Below, piece by piece: positions 15,681-25,348 of a DNA stretch of 64,000 nt (its first letter is position 1; each line of letters opens with the position of its first letter). This DNA is from Deltaproteobacteria bacterium (GTDB lineage Bacteria; Myxococcota_A; UBA796; SXON01): assembly GCA_947445035.1 (NCBI GenBank), contig CANFCK010000022.1, forward strand, positions 1-64,000, read 5' to 3'. Below the pieces are notes generated by a model. It was given only the letters and a program-made list of their open reading frames with translations, did no database searches and was not told the DNA's origin. A program made the translations under genes and the position numbers.

Positions 15681-16997
15681 ATGCCGACCCCCATCGACGC
15701 CACTGGCTTTGCGGCCCGCCGTTCCCGCTTCCTCCAAGGGCTGGGCCCGGACGCCGCGCTCCTCGTGGCGCCCCCGCACCACCACCGCAACGCCGACACC
15801 GAGTATCGCTATCGGCAAAGCAGCGATCTCGTGTACCTGACGGGCTGGGAGGACCCCGAGGTCGTGGCGCTTTTCCGCCCGCTCAGCGATCAGCCCTTCG
15901 TGCTTTTTGTCCAGCCCAAGGACCCCGAACGTGAGGTGTGGACGGGAATTCGTGAAGGCGTCGTCGGCGCGAAAGAGCGCTACGGGGCCGATGCCGCCTA
16001 CCCAATCCACGAGTTGGCCTCCCGGCTGCCCGCACTTTTGATGGGGTACGGAACCCTGCACTACCGGCCGGGTGAGGACCTGGTCATGGACCGCTCCGTT
16101 TTCGGCGCGATCCGCGGCATGGCGAAGCCGGCGGCGCGCAACGGCGGGGAGATTCCCTGGCGTTTTGTCGATCCCGGCCGCTTGGTGGGCGAGCTGCGAC
16201 TGCGCAAGGAACCGGCTGAGTTGGCGCTTTTGAGAGAGGCGGCGCGCATCTCTTGCGACGCGCACATCCGGGCGATGGCAACCGGGCGCCCTGGCGTCGC
16301 CGAGTACGAAGTCGAGGCCGTGGTCGATGGCCACTTCCGGCGCCAGGGCGGCAACGGCCCCGGGTACACCACCATCGTGGGCGGTGGAAAGAATGCCTGT
16401 ATCCTACACTATGTCACAAACCGGGAGCGGCTGCGTGACGGCGACCTTTGCCTCGTCGATGCCGGGTGCGAGGTCAACTACTACACCGCGGACATCACGC
16501 GCACCTGGCCGGTGGGCGGGCGCTTCTCGGGCGCGCAGCGGCAGCTCTACGAGGTGGTCCTCGCCGCACAGATCGACGCGATCGATGCCGCTCGCGTGGG
16601 CCGGCCCTACCGGGAGATGCACGACGTCGCGGTGCGCCGACTGACCGAGGGCATGGTGCGCCTCGGCATCCTCCAGGGCGACGTGGCCGAGAACATCCAC
16701 AACGAGAGCTTCAAGCGGTACTACATGCACGGGACCGGCCACTGGCTGGGCCTCGACGTGCACGACGCCGGTGTGTACTGGCACGGGTTCAAGAGCCGCA
16801 CCCTCGAGGCCGGCATGGTTTTGACTGTCGAGCCCGGGCTCTACATCCCGCCGGACGACACCCTCGCGCCCGAAGCGTTCCGCGGCATCGGGATTCGCAT
16901 CGAAGACGACATCCACGTCACCGCCGATGGTCCTGAAAACCTGACCGCAGCGTGCCCGAAGCACGTGGGCGACGTCGAGGCGGCCTGTCGGGCCTGA
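15681..16997 (+). CDS. pepP: Xaa-Pro aminopeptidase
   Basis: 438 residues, the usual length for aminopeptidase P. N-terminal AMP_N domain (about 1-130, with DTEYRYRQSSDLVYLTGWEDP), then the pita-bread metallopeptidase domain. The five dinuclear-metal ligands are in place: Asp in LVDAGCEVN and ADITRTWPV, His in HGTGHWLGLDVHD, Glu in TVEPGLYI and Glu in GIRIEDDIHV. It releases N-terminal residues preceding proline. No signal peptide, so cytoplasmic. Divergent from the GNAT gene. Confidence 0.95.
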   Translation: MPTPIDATGFAARRSRFLQGLGPDAALLVAPPHHHRNADTEYRYRQSSDLVYLTGWEDPEVVALFRPLSDQPFVLFVQPKDPEREVWTGIREGVVGAKERYGADAAYPIHELASRLPALLMGYGTLHYRPGEDLVMDRSVFGAIRGMAKPAARNGGEIPWRFVDPGRLVGELRLRKEPAELALLREAARISCDAHIRAMATGRPGVAEYEVEAVVDGHFRRQGGNGPGYTTIVGGGKNACILHYVTNRERLRDGDLCLVDAGCEVNYYTADITRTWPVGGRFSGAQRQLYEVVLAAQIDAIDAARVGRPYREMHDVAVRRLTEGMVRLGILQGDVAENIHNESFKRYYMHGTGHWLGLDVHDAGVYWHGFKSRTLEAGMVLTVEPGLYIPPDDTLAPEAFRGIGIRIEDDIHVTADGPENLTAACPKHVGDVEAACRA

Positions 16998-17015
16998 CCC
17001 TGCTATCCTACCGGG

Positions 17016-18581
17016 ATGCACCTGTTCCTTTTGCTGTTGGCGTGCAAACCGGTCTCCTCAGTCGGGCTGGACTCTGGCGCTGACGCGCCGGTCGACCCAG
17101 CCGATACCGCGGCCGAGAACCTCCCTGGGGACAGTGACCCCGCCACCGTCGAGTTCGGCTGCGCTCCCCAGGCCAAGGACCAGGACGTCGATGAGCGCGA
17201 CGCGGTCGTGCTTGCCTTCCATTGCACGGGCAGCACCCCTGCCGATTCCTGGGAGCTGGTGTCTGGACCACCCGCCGCGCTCTTCGATGAGGCCACGGGC
17301 GAGCTGACGTGGCAGACGGACCTCGCTTCGGGGGGAGAGTGGCCGGTCGTCGTCCACGCGCTGCACGGGACGGACCGTGAAGAGGGGAAGGCCACGATCT
17401 GGGTGGTCGACGCCTGGGATGCGCGCGGCAACGAGGAGATCAATCCCACCACGTACACCATGGAGCATGGGATCCCGGTCATCCATCTGGAGGGCGTCGA
17501 CGCGCTGGAGCAGTGGTCCATGCAGCCCGTTGATGTCACCTACAAGGGGCACCGCTTCGTCGGCACCGCGGGCCAGATCCGCGGCGCGGCATCCAGCTAC
17601 TACCCCAAGAAGTCCTATCGCATCGACTTTGCGCCAGACGACGAGTTCGAGGACGAAGACGAGGGCTTTCCCAACCGCCGCAGCATCGTCCTGACCACGC
17701 TCTTCGACGACAACGCGTACTTTCGACAGCTGATGGTCTTCGACATCTGGAACCTGCTGGGCGAGCCCCGTCCCGTCGTGACCAGCTTCGTCGTCGTCTT
17801 CTTGGACCGGGAGTACCAGGGGCTCTACCTCATCGGTGATCACATCGATGGCGAGTGGTTCGAAGACCAGGGTTACCCCGAGGACGGCAACCTCTACAAA
17901 TCCGTCGATCACTCCGCCAACTTCTACGAGACCCACGGCGGGAATGCGAAGTCCAGCTGGCACTCCGGCTACGAAAAGAAGGACGGGCTGCCCGAAGAGG
18001 ACTTCTCGGACCTGGACGAGCTGGTGGAGTTCGTCGCGACGGCCTCCGACGCCGAGTTCGACGCTGGAATCGCCGATCGTGTGGACCTGGAGGACGTGTA
18101 CGATTGGTGGGCGTTGGTGATCTTCACCGAGGCCGACGACTCCGGCGGGAAGAACTGCTACCTCTACAACGACCCCGCAGCGCCACTTTTCCGCTTTGAA
18201 CCTTGGGACTACAACCACTCGCTGGGCCAAACCTGGCAGACCGAGCGCGAGTCGGCGCGATACGACTACGACTTCTCAGGGAACAACGGGCTGTTCGCGC
18301 GGCTGATGGCGTCCGAGACCTACGGGCCGGAGATCAGCGAGCGCTTCCGCACCGCTCGCGAGACGGTGCTCACCAACGACCAGATGCAGGCCCTCATCGA
18401 CACCTACATCGAGCGGATCGACGAGAGCGCTCGTCGTGACTGGGACAAGTGGGAGGCCGAGTATCGCGCTTACGCCGGCTGGAACTGGCGCATGGACTGG
18501 ACCAGCTACGACGAAGAAGTGGAGTACGTACGCGATTGGGTTCAGGTCCGGGTCGACTTCATCGACCAGTGGGATCCGTAG
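17016..18581 (+). CDS. CotH-kinase-family lipoprotein
   Basis: 521 residues. Leader MHLFLLLLAC with lipobox Cys10, then an acidic linker and a beta-rich region (about 45-130). The CotH domain follows: QIRGAASSYYPKKSYRIDF (about 187), DREYQGLYLIGDHIDGEW (about 265), CYLYNDP and FRFEPWDYNHSLG (about 380-400). The last two correspond to the CotH nucleotide/metal-binding region. CotH proteins are atypical protein kinases first known from spore coats; secreted relatives in Gram-negative bacteria are mostly uncharacterised. Expected location is the outer envelope. The 3' end overlaps the convergent hydrolase gene by 23 bases. Confidence 0.88.
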   Translation: MHLFLLLLACKPVSSVGLDSGADAPVDPADTAAENLPGDSDPATVEFGCAPQAKDQDVDERDAVVLAFHCTGSTPADSWELVSGPPAALFDEATGELTWQTDLASGGEWPVVVHALHGTDREEGKATIWVVDAWDARGNEEINPTTYTMEHGIPVIHLEGVDALEQWSMQPVDVTYKGHRFVGTAGQIRGAASSYYPKKSYRIDFAPDDEFEDEDEGFPNRRSIVLTTLFDDNAYFRQLMVFDIWNLLGEPRPVVTSFVVVFLDREYQGLYLIGDHIDGEWFEDQGYPEDGNLYKSVDHSANFYETHGGNAKSSWHSGYEKKDGLPEEDFSDLDELVEFVATASDAEFDAGIADRVDLEDVYDWWALVIFTEADDSGGKNCYLYNDPAAPLFRFEPWDYNHSLGQTWQTERESARYDYDFSGNNGLFARLMASETYGPEISERFRTARETVLTNDQMQALIDTYIERIDESARRDWDKWEAEYRAYAGWNWRMDWTSYDEEVEYVRDWVQVRVDFIDQWDP

Positions 18582-19212
18582 CGGCGCGTCGCAACCACCG
18601 GACGACCTCGCTGGGATGGCTCAGGTGCGGACGGTGTCCCCCGGGAAGAATGTTGGGTAGGTGGCCTGCCGCGAGGACACTGGCGTGGTCCCAGGTGACG
18701 AAGGGGTCAGTAGCCCCCCACAACCAGGACGCGGTCACGGAAGGACGGGGTGGCAGCGCCCACCCACCGATGGCGCGCAACCTCGCTGCGAGAACGCTCT
18801 GGGCTGGCTCGTAGACGCGAAGCCGCAGCTCGATGTCCGCGCCGTCCGTCGCGAGTGAGTCCCGGATGCGGCCCCGGCACCATCGGCGGTACAGCTCTGC
18901 AGGAAGCAAGGGGAGCCATCGTCCGACGTGACGGCAACGCCTCACCGCCGGCGTTGGGTACGGGAGCGTCCCGATCGTGGTGAGCGAGCGGAGCCGGTTC
19001 GCGGGGAGCGCCCACGCGACGAGACCGCCGAAGCTGACCCCGAGGACGTCGTGGGCCCCTGGAGGCAAAAGGTCCTCGACCAGGGCAGCGATCTCGGGGA
19101 GGGTGTCCGCGGTGGAGTCGGGCAGGTCGAGCGCGAGGTGCTCGCCCAAAAGCGGTCGAAGGCGCTCGAACTCGGCGAGCCCAGCCTGGATGCCGGGAAG
19201 GAGCACCAACAT
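18559..19212 (-). CDS. Alpha/beta hydrolase
   Basis: 217 residues. The ATG at 19212 shares a base with the TGA of the upstream gene (TGATG). Compact alpha/beta fold: LLPGIQAG oxyanion region at the N-terminus, nucleophile elbow GVSFGG (about residue 66), acid loop WGATDPFV and terminal His in GGHRPHLSHP. The pattern is that of BioH/carboxylesterase-like hydrolases; the substrate is unknown. No signal peptide is present, so it acts in the cytoplasm despite following a lipoprotein gene. Confidence 0.85.
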   Translation of the reverse strand: MLVLLPGIQAGLAEFERLRPLLGEHLALDLPDSTADTLPEIAALVEDLLPPGAHDVLGVSFGGLVAWALPANRLRSLTTIGTLPYPTPAVRRCRHVGRWLPLLPAELYRRWCRGRIRDSLATDGADIELRLRVYEPAQSVLAARLRAIGGWALPPRPSVTASWLWGATDPFVTWDHASVLAAGHLPNILPGGHRPHLSHPSEVVRWLRRAATDPTGR

Positions 19213-20144
19213 CAGCGCATCGGGAGCGAGACGACACGCCCAGCGCCCGCCGCCGGTCCGGGCGCCCCGATGTAGAGCCGGCTCCCGTCGATGGTGAGGG
19301 CGCTGCCGAGTTCGTCGAAGGGTTCGCCTGACTGGAGAAGCTCCGGCTCCCCCAGCCCCACCAGCCGAAAAACTGCGCCCTCGTGCAGCGTCCCGGCCGC
19401 GGGCGCACCGACGTACAGCTCGCCGGGGGTGCTGCCGCAGGCGAGTGCGGCGCCAAAGCGGCCGGTCCCTGGGCCGTACGCCCGCCCGTCCACCAGGATC
19501 ACGCCCCGCCCGGGCGCGCCGACCACCACCTCGCTGACGCCGTCGCGATCGGTGTCGCAGTGAAGCAACGCGAAGCCAGCTTCGTCGCCCCGCGTGGTCC
19601 GCGGGCTCGGCGTGGCGTCCCGCCACGTGCTGGTCTCGCCGAACGCGGCGCCCGCCACGACGACGGCCTGGTCTTCCAGCAGGGCGTGCGGGCGCCTGCC
19701 GAGCTCCCCGCGCGTCCCGTCGGCCGCCAGCCACCCCGTCGACGTAGACGCGACCCACCCGCCGGGGCCAGCGGCCAAAAGCCCCCCGATCCCCGCCTCC
19801 TCCGCCACCACCACGCCGTCCGCCCACACCCGCCCGGGAACCGGCTCCCCCACCACCAGGACCCCGCCGCTCATCGCAAGCCCGGCGCCGAAAAAGCTTC
19901 CTGGCGCTCCCGCCGAAACTTCGACGGGGCCGGCATCGTCGAGCCGGTACACCCCGCCCGCGAAGGGCGCCGCGGCGTAGACGACCGAGTGATTCGCGGC
20001 CAACCGCGCCCCGAAGCCGCCGTCGAGGACGGTCCCGGCCCATTCGGTTGTCGGACGGGCCTCCGCCTCCGCCACGCTGTCCACCCCCGGCGCGGCGCCG
20101 TCGCATGCGACGAAGAGCAGGAACGGCGACAACCGGAACAGCAT
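19212..20144 (-). CDS. FG-GAP repeat lipoprotein
   Basis: 310 residues. MLFRLSPFLLFVAC places the lipobox Cys at 14. The mature part consists of FG-GAP-like blades (FGARLAANHSVVYAAAPFAGG; FFGAGLAMSGGVLVVGEP; GFALLHCDTDRDGVSEVVVG; FGAALACGSTPGELYVGAP; ELGSALTIDGSRLYIGAP), predicting an integrin-alpha-type propeller with Ca-binding loops such as DTDRDGVSE. Probably a surface-anchored structural or binding protein. It is translationally coupled to the alpha/beta hydrolase downstream. Confidence 0.82.
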   Translation of the reverse strand: MLFRLSPFLLFVACDGAAPGVDSVAEAEARPTTEWAGTVLDGGFGARLAANHSVVYAAAPFAGGVYRLDDAGPVEVSAGAPGSFFGAGLAMSGGVLVVGEPVPGRVWADGVVVAEEAGIGGLLAAGPGGWVASTSTGWLAADGTRGELGRRPHALLEDQAVVVAGAAFGETSTWRDATPSPRTTRGDEAGFALLHCDTDRDGVSEVVVGAPGRGVILVDGRAYGPGTGRFGAALACGSTPGELYVGAPAAGTLHEGAVFRLVGLGEPELLQSGEPFDELGSALTIDGSRLYIGAPGPAAGAGRVVSLPMR

Positions 20145-20195
20145 TCCCGAAACGTAGCCGGCGCCGCGTCCGACGGCGGGCTAAGCCGCACCTCC

Positions 20196-20606
20196 ATGGC
20201 CACTGTACGTCGTCAGATCATCATCGATGCGAGCACGCGCACCATCTGGGCCGCGCTCACCACGCCCGACGGGCTCAAGTCTTGGCTGGCGGACGAGGCC
20301 ACCGTGAACCTTTCGGCGGCCGGGCGCATCGGCATCACCCTGGAAGGGGATGACGGCCCGATCACCGAGTCCGGCCGCTTCCACACCGTGCGGCCCACCT
20401 CGAAGCTGGAAATCCACTTCGAAAAGCACAGCCCCGGCCCGTGGAAGGACACCGCACTGGAGTACACCATCGCCCGGGAAGGCAAACAGTCGGTGGTCAG
20501 CCTGGTGCACAGCGGCGCCAGCCTCGACGACCCAGCGGTTTTCAAGGAAGTGGACGACAGCTGGCGGCGGGCGCTCGTCGCGTTGCGGGATGGCTTAGAG
20601 GGGTAG
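20196..20606 (+). CDS. SRPBCC / AHSA1-like domain protein
   Basis: 136 residues from the ATG at 20196. Single START-like helix-grip fold of the AHSA1 family: RQIIIDASTRTIWAALTTPDGLKSWLADE at the N-terminus is the signature strand and helix, followed by the twisted sheet and a long C-terminal helix (VDDSWRRALVALRDGL). Such proteins bind hydrophobic ligands or act as co-chaperones; no ligand can be inferred. It stands alone and converges on the MYXO-CTERM protein with 4 bases between stops. Confidence 0.88.
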   Translation: MATVRRQIIIDASTRTIWAALTTPDGLKSWLADEATVNLSAAGRIGITLEGDDGPITESGRFHTVRPTSKLEIHFEKHSPGPWKDTALEYTIAREGKQSVVSLVHSGASLDDPAVFKEVDDSWRRALVALRDGLEG

Positions 20607-20610
20607 GGGT

Positions 20611-21489
20611 TCAGCGTCGCCGACGACGGATGAGCGCCGCACCGGCCAGCGCTGCAACCAAGCCGGCCGAGGCCGAGCCGGCGTCGCACCCGCAGTCCCC
20701 GGACGCCTGCACCTCGTCGCAGGCGAGGTCGGCGCCGGAGCAATCCTGGTCGATCTCGTCGCTGCAGATCTCGGCGGCGCTCGCGTTGATCTCGGCCGCG
20801 CTGTCGTCACAATCGGGCCCGCCGGCCTCCGAACCGGCGGCACCATCCCCGTCCAGATCGTCCAGATCCGCGCCATCGCAATCCTGGTCGACCCCATCGT
20901 AGCTGACCTCCACGCCGGTGGGTCCCACGCTTGCGTCGGCGTCATTGCAGTCCGGTCCCCCATACGCGGCGGCTACCGCCCCGTCCGCATCGCTGTCGGC
21001 GGGTTCGGAGTCGATGGTCATGTCGTAGTAGTAGTCTTCCAAGTCCGGCGGGTCGAAGGCATCAGGCGTCGCGTCGACCGCGACCCGGTAGGAGCCGACG
21101 ACCTCACCAAACCAGGGATCGTCAGAGCTATCGGAGTAGTAGTACACCCAGGAGCCGCCCACGTAGGCACCGACGGCGTACTGCTCGCCCGGCTGCAGCA
21201 CCCAGGCGACCTCGCCGGAATCCGCGACGCCGTCGCCACCATCGGGAAGGCCCGACGCCGCGGCGGAGCCGAGGAGCGAATATTCCTCATCCACCAACTG
21301 GTACACCACGAGATCGACAGCGTCGGTACCGCGCTCGTCCGAAAGGGCGAAGCGAACGCGGGTGATCGCGACCACCTCATCGACCTCGACAGCGACCAAC
21401 TTGAGCATGTCGCCTTCATTGTTGTCGGCGTCATTTCCCCCGATCTGGTCGGTTTCGGCGAGCGCGAGCGAAGCAATGAGGAGTACCAT
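20611..21489 (-). CDS. MopE-type metal-binding surface protein with MYXO-CTERM-type signal
   Basis: 292 residues. A signal peptide (MVLLIASLALA) is followed by a beta-rich exported domain (about 15-165). Then come repeated Asp-rich motifs such as PDCNDADASVGPTGVEV, YDGVDQDCDGAD and PDCDDSAAEINASAAEIC: the putative metal-binding motif of MopE-like proteins. The C-terminus is a Cys pair (GDCGCDAG), hydrophobic segment and RRRRR, a MYXO-CTERM sorting signal. In Myxococcota such tails are cut by a rhombosortase/myxosortase-type enzyme and the protein is anchored at the surface. No such protease is in the window. Confidence 0.85.
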   Translation of the reverse strand: MVLLIASLALAETDQIGGNDADNNEGDMLKLVAVEVDEVVAITRVRFALSDERGTDAVDLVVYQLVDEEYSLLGSAAASGLPDGGDGVADSGEVAWVLQPGEQYAVGAYVGGSWVYYYSDSSDDPWFGEVVGSYRVAVDATPDAFDPPDLEDYYYDMTIDSEPADSDADGAVAAAYGGPDCNDADASVGPTGVEVSYDGVDQDCDGADLDDLDGDGAAGSEAGGPDCDDSAAEINASAAEICSDEIDQDCSGADLACDEVQASGDCGCDAGSASAGLVAALAGAALIRRRRR

Positions 21490-21504
21490 GCGGCGCTGGT
21501 ATCC

Positions 21505-22917
21505 TCACCGCAGGTCCACCGCCACCGTCGCACCCGCCGTCGACAGATCACCGGACTCGCGACGCAGGTCCTCCCCCCCGCCGCCTGTCGGTGGGACATC
21601 GACATAAAGCCCCACCCGCACGGTCCCGGGCTTGCGGCTGACTTGCACCGTCACGCGCGCCTCGCCGTCACGCGCTTCCCCCGGTGCGATGGGCGCGCTG
21701 CCCAACGCAACCGCGCCCGGCGTCGCGGCATCACGCACGTCGAGCACCATCGGCGCCGCGATGATGGGCAGGTTCACCTCGAAAACCAGGGCCTCCGGAC
21801 GCAGTGCCGCCGCTTCCACGATGCTGCCGTGGCCCTCGAAGCGGTCGGTGATCGCGGGCGGCGCGCCGTCCGGAGTCCGCACGCGCAGCGGCGCCGCGGG
21901 CCAGCCCACCCCAGAAAGCGTGCTGGCGACGGCTTCGTAGAGCCACCGGTGCCCCTCCGCAGTCGGGTGCATCAGGTCCAGAAAGAGCGCGTCCGCGCTC
22001 TCCCCAGTCGCGCGGAACGCGGCGGGGCCGTCGACCAGAGGGGCGCCGCACCGGTCCGCGGCAGAGCGCATCACGTCGCGGTAGGGACCCCACGCCGGCT
22101 CGGCCGCCTCCGCCGCGATGTCTTCGCGATTGGGCAAAAGCACGAAGACGACACCGCTACCGCGTGCCGCCATGATTGAGCAGAAGGTCTCGAGGTTCCG
22201 CGCGTAGTCTGCGATCGCGACACGCCGGTCGCCGGATCGGGGATCATCGCCACCAACCTGCCACCCAACGGTACGGGCGCGGTCCGACGTGCCCTTGATC
22301 CGAAGCCGATAGTCCAGCCCTCGAAACAGCGCCGATGCGCCGAGCGATTGACGAACCGTGGCCGCGGGCGTTTCGCTCCAGCCGACGTACGACGCCAAGA
22401 GATCCACGTCCGAGAAGCTGTCGAAGTTGTTGTCCGACCAGAGGGTGCCGACGAGTAGCAGGTCCGGGTCCAAGGCCAGACCGCGGCCGCGCAACAGGTT
22501 GAGCGCCTGGAAGCTCGAATAGCCGGGCACGCCGCCGTTGATGACGTCGGCGTCGACGCTCCTCTCCAACCGCGCGGTGAAAACATCCTCGTCGTCATTG
22601 CCGAAGCCGTAGACGCTGCTGTCGCCCAGTGCGAGGACCCGCGGCCGAGTTTTGGCTCCACGCTCCCGGTCGCGAAAACCGAGCCCGTTGACGTGGACAT
22701 GTCCGCCGCGTTCGACGTGATCCCCAGGAATGAGCTCCCACAACAGCCACGGGTTCCCGTTCATGAGCGTGTCCCCGCCGGACTGCGCCGCCGGCACCTC
22801 CCCGACCGAGGGTGGCGGAAAGGTCCGAAACCACGATTCGCCTGCCACTAGCACCGCCCCGCCGACGGTGAGTCCAGCCAGCGCGCGGCGAGCCCGGGCG
22901 CCCGCCCTCCCGTTCAC
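21505..22917 (-). CDS. Secreted SGNH/GDSL-like hydrolase
   Basis: 470 residues. A short N-terminal anchor or signal (RRALAGLTVGGAVLVAGESW) leads into an extracytoplasmic domain. SGNH blocks: LALGDSSVYGFG (block I Ser, about 95), VINGGVPGYSS (block II Gly), LVGTLWSDNNFDSF (block III Asn) and LFLDLMHPTAEGHRWL (Asp-x-x-His). A C-terminal beta domain (about 350-470) follows. The pattern is close to AlgX/DltD-like or peptidoglycan/polysaccharide O-acyl esterases; the substrate is not known. Its start overlaps the stop of the upstream lipoprotein gene by 4 bases, so the two are coupled. Confidence 0.82.
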   Translation of the reverse strand: MNGRAGARARRALAGLTVGGAVLVAGESWFRTFPPPSVGEVPAAQSGGDTLMNGNPWLLWELIPGDHVERGGHVHVNGLGFRDRERGAKTRPRVLALGDSSVYGFGNDDEDVFTARLERSVDADVINGGVPGYSSFQALNLLRGRGLALDPDLLLVGTLWSDNNFDSFSDVDLLASYVGWSETPAATVRQSLGASALFRGLDYRLRIKGTSDRARTVGWQVGGDDPRSGDRRVAIADYARNLETFCSIMAARGSGVVFVLLPNREDIAAEAAEPAWGPYRDVMRSAADRCGAPLVDGPAAFRATGESADALFLDLMHPTAEGHRWLYEAVASTLSGVGWPAAPLRVRTPDGAPPAITDRFEGHGSIVEAAALRPEALVFEVNLPIIAAPMVLDVRDAATPGAVALGSAPIAPGEARDGEARVTVQVSRKPGTVRVGLYVDVPPTGGGGEDLRRESGDLSTAGATVAVDLR

Positions 22918-24083
22918 TCCTTGGTCCGCACGACGCGCAGCTCGCCGCCGAGGAGCAGCGTGTGGGCGAGGCCAGACACCTGCGTTGCGGTGGCCTTGAG
23001 CCCGACGACGCCGAGACTTTCTTTGTGGGCGGCCGGGAGCGTACGATCAAGGTTGGTGGCGATCGCTTCGAGAATTTTCGCCTGGAAGAGCGCGGCGAGC
23101 GGATCCGCGAGGCCGGCGCCAGGGGAGGACGCGACCTGCTTCACGAGCCGCTCGTCGGTGCGCAGGCGCAGCTTCCCGTTCTCGATTGCGAGGGTGCCCT
23201 GCACGTCGTAGTCTCGCCACCAGCCCTTTCCTTCGAGGCGCCAGATCCGGAGATCGAGGCCGAACCGATCGCCCTCGACCGTGACCGCGCGGGGATCGAC
23301 GGCGATGTTCATCTCGTGAAGCCCAGACGCGTACGCCTCCCGCCGCAACAAGCCTGCCAGCGCAGTCTCGGAGATACCAACGATGATGCCCTCGCGACCA
23401 GGGTCAGGCACGACGGCAGGGAGCGCCCCGGGCACGTCGGTCAGCACTTCGATGCGGATGGCGTCTTTTCCATTCTTGATGCGGACCAGGCGGATCGGCA
23501 GCCCACTTTCGGCCAGATCGACCAAGGGCACCGGTGGCAGCGCCTCGCCGATCGCCGCCCGAACGTAGTCTTGAAGCAGGGCTGACGGATCGACACGCAA
23601 GGCACCGAAGTCGGCGCCAGCGATGACAACTTTGCCGACGCGGAACGGTCGCGCGACCACCTTGGTGCCGTTCTCGACAAGAATCTGCAGCTGCCCGCCC
23701 ACCTCGACATGCACCGGAAAGCTGCCCCCCAGCACGCCAAGGGACCACTTGACGTCACCGCGCAGGTCCAGGTCAAAATGCAGGCAGCTGTCGCAGCCCT
23801 CGCCGGGCTTCAGCTCAGCCTTGGTCACCCGGAGCTTGGGTTTGAGTTGGGCGGCAGCACCGAGGGGCAGGCTCAGCTCCAGGAGCTTTGCTGAGCGCTC
23901 CAGGGCTTCGGTGCCGGCGGCATCGACAGCGTGGCCGAGCGCAGCCTCGCCAATGCCGATGACCAGGTCCGGCGCCCACTGGGTCGGCGCATCCGTGGCG
24001 ATGATCGCGGCGCGGGCCTTTTCCTCCTCGTACAGGGGTCGCACATCCGGCACGCATCCCCACAGGCCGAGCAAGAGCAGCAT
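22914..24083 (-). CDS. Lipoprotein of unknown function
   Basis: 389 residues from the ATG at 24083: MLLLLGLWGC puts the lipobox Cys at 10. The mature protein alternates amphipathic strands (LKPKLRVTKAELKPGEG; VHVEVGGQLQILVEN; KLRLRTDERLVKQV) with helices, and includes a second Cys pair (GCDSCLHF). Long curved beta-sheet and helix patterns of this kind occur in lipid-binding TULIP/BPI-like lipoproteins, but I see no decisive motif. It is coupled by a 4-base overlap to the SGNH hydrolase, suggesting joint work in the envelope. Confidence 0.65.
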   Translation of the reverse strand: MLLLLGLWGCVPDVRPLYEEEKARAAIIATDAPTQWAPDLVIGIGEAALGHAVDAAGTEALERSAKLLELSLPLGAAAQLKPKLRVTKAELKPGEGCDSCLHFDLDLRGDVKWSLGVLGGSFPVHVEVGGQLQILVENGTKVVARPFRVGKVVIAGADFGALRVDPSALLQDYVRAAIGEALPPVPLVDLAESGLPIRLVRIKNGKDAIRIEVLTDVPGALPAVVPDPGREGIIVGISETALAGLLRREAYASGLHEMNIAVDPRAVTVEGDRFGLDLRIWRLEGKGWWRDYDVQGTLAIENGKLRLRTDERLVKQVASSPGAGLADPLAALFQAKILEAIATNLDRTLPAAHKESLGVVGLKATATQVSGLAHTLLLGGELRVVRTKE

Positions 24084-24110
24084 AGGCTCAGCGTAACCTC
24101 CAGAGTGCCC

Positions 24111-25316
24111 ATGCCCGAGACCGAGGACCCGATCGCCGCGCTCGACGCAAAGGACATTCCTACCCGAGCCGCCGGCGCCCGCGACCTTTCGTTGGCCGGG
24201 GTGCCGGCCGCGATCCCCCGCCTGCTTGCGGCGGCGGTCAGCGACAAGTCGCCAGGCGTGCGCCTCGCGGCGGCGGCGGCCGTTGCCGACATCCTGAGCC
24301 GGCACCGCTTTTTGCCGCGAAGCGAGGGAATCTCGCTGGAAAAGCGGCAAGAATGGTTCCGCCTGGTGGCCGGGCTCGACCCCATCCACAACACCGGGCT
24401 GTTCGCCGTTTGTGGCACCCTCGCGACGGCGGAAGGCTTCAACCGGGTCATGGTCGGCCTGCGAGATCCGCGCCAGGATGTTCGGGCGGGGGCCTGCGTC
24501 GGGCTGTGGCGTGCCGTCGCAAGCGCCGCCTACAATGGTGATGTCGCGACCGAGGCGAGGGTGGTCGCCACGCTCGCTGACGCCCGCATCCGCGTGGAGA
24601 CCCGCGTCGAGATCGCGCGTATCTGCGCCGACGTCGGCTATTTCTCGGCGCTCGATGCGGCGCGTCCCCTCGTCGAACAGTGTGTCCGTCAGAACCTGGC
24701 GTTGGCCGAGTCGTTGATTCAGCGGCTGGAAGCGCCCCCGTCGCCGCTCGGGCTCTGGGTCTGCACCGGGCTGGACGTCTCTGCGGTCGATCCCAAGGCA
24801 TCCCGGTCCGATCTGCTCTGCGTGTTGGGCGTGTCCGACGCCGTGCTCGCCCCGGACTCCGGTGCGGTCGAGCGGCTCGTTCCCGCCGGTGCCTTCCGCG
24901 TCCTGCACGCGCGGGCGGCCGATCGCGAGGCGGTGGGCCTGGTCGTCCAGGTGGGGGAGCGCTCCTACTGGCCCGCGGGCAACGAGGAGTTGTGTACCTT
25001 CGGCGATCGCCTGTGCGCGGCCGGCCGGCACGATCTGATCGATCTTTGCGAGGGCGCCTTCGGGGTCGGGGCCGCGGGGCTTCGGGTGCGCGGAGCGTCG
25101 TTGCTCGCCCGTGGGGACGCTGCGGGCGCGCTCCTGGCGTTGGAGGAAGCGATTGAGGGCAAGCGGGTGCCCGCCGACACGTGGTGGTTCTTGGCGGATG
25201 CGCTCAGCCGCGTGGGCAGGGCCGGAGACGCCAAGCCACATCTGGAACAATACGTCTCCAAAGCGGCAAAGCGCGCGCCATACGTCGAAGAGGCCAAGCG
25301 GAGGATTGCGCAGTGA
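24111..25316 (+). CDS. HEAT-repeat protein with C-terminal TPR-like helices
   Basis: 401 residues from ATG 24111. No signal peptide. Pairs of helices of HEAT type fill residues about 10-200 (AIPRLLAAAVSDKSPGVRLAAAAAV is one unit; ALDAARPLVEQCVRQNLALA another). A less regular region follows, then TPR-like helices (ARGDAAGALLALEEAIEG; TWWFLADALSRVGRAGDA) at 340-400. Such solenoids serve as protein-interaction scaffolds. It is divergent from the lipoprotein gene, with 27 bases between. Confidence 0.7.
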   Translation: MPETEDPIAALDAKDIPTRAAGARDLSLAGVPAAIPRLLAAAVSDKSPGVRLAAAAAVADILSRHRFLPRSEGISLEKRQEWFRLVAGLDPIHNTGLFAVCGTLATAEGFNRVMVGLRDPRQDVRAGACVGLWRAVASAAYNGDVATEARVVATLADARIRVETRVEIARICADVGYFSALDAARPLVEQCVRQNLALAESLIQRLEAPPSPLGLWVCTGLDVSAVDPKASRSDLLCVLGVSDAVLAPDSGAVERLVPAGAFRVLHARAADREAVGLVVQVGERSYWPAGNEELCTFGDRLCAAGRHDLIDLCEGAFGVGAAGLRVRGASLLARGDAAGALLALEEAIEGKRVPADTWWFLADALSRVGRAGDAKPHLEQYVSKAAKRAPYVEEAKRRIAQ

Positions 25317-25348
25317 TCGGGCTGCGGCATCGCGACGGCGTGGGTGGG

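Noticed and set aside
20611..21000. DxDxDG repeats as cellulosomal dockerins
   Set aside because: Spacing and the Cys residues fit MopE-type putative metal-binding motifs, and the proteins end in Arg-rich sorting signals.
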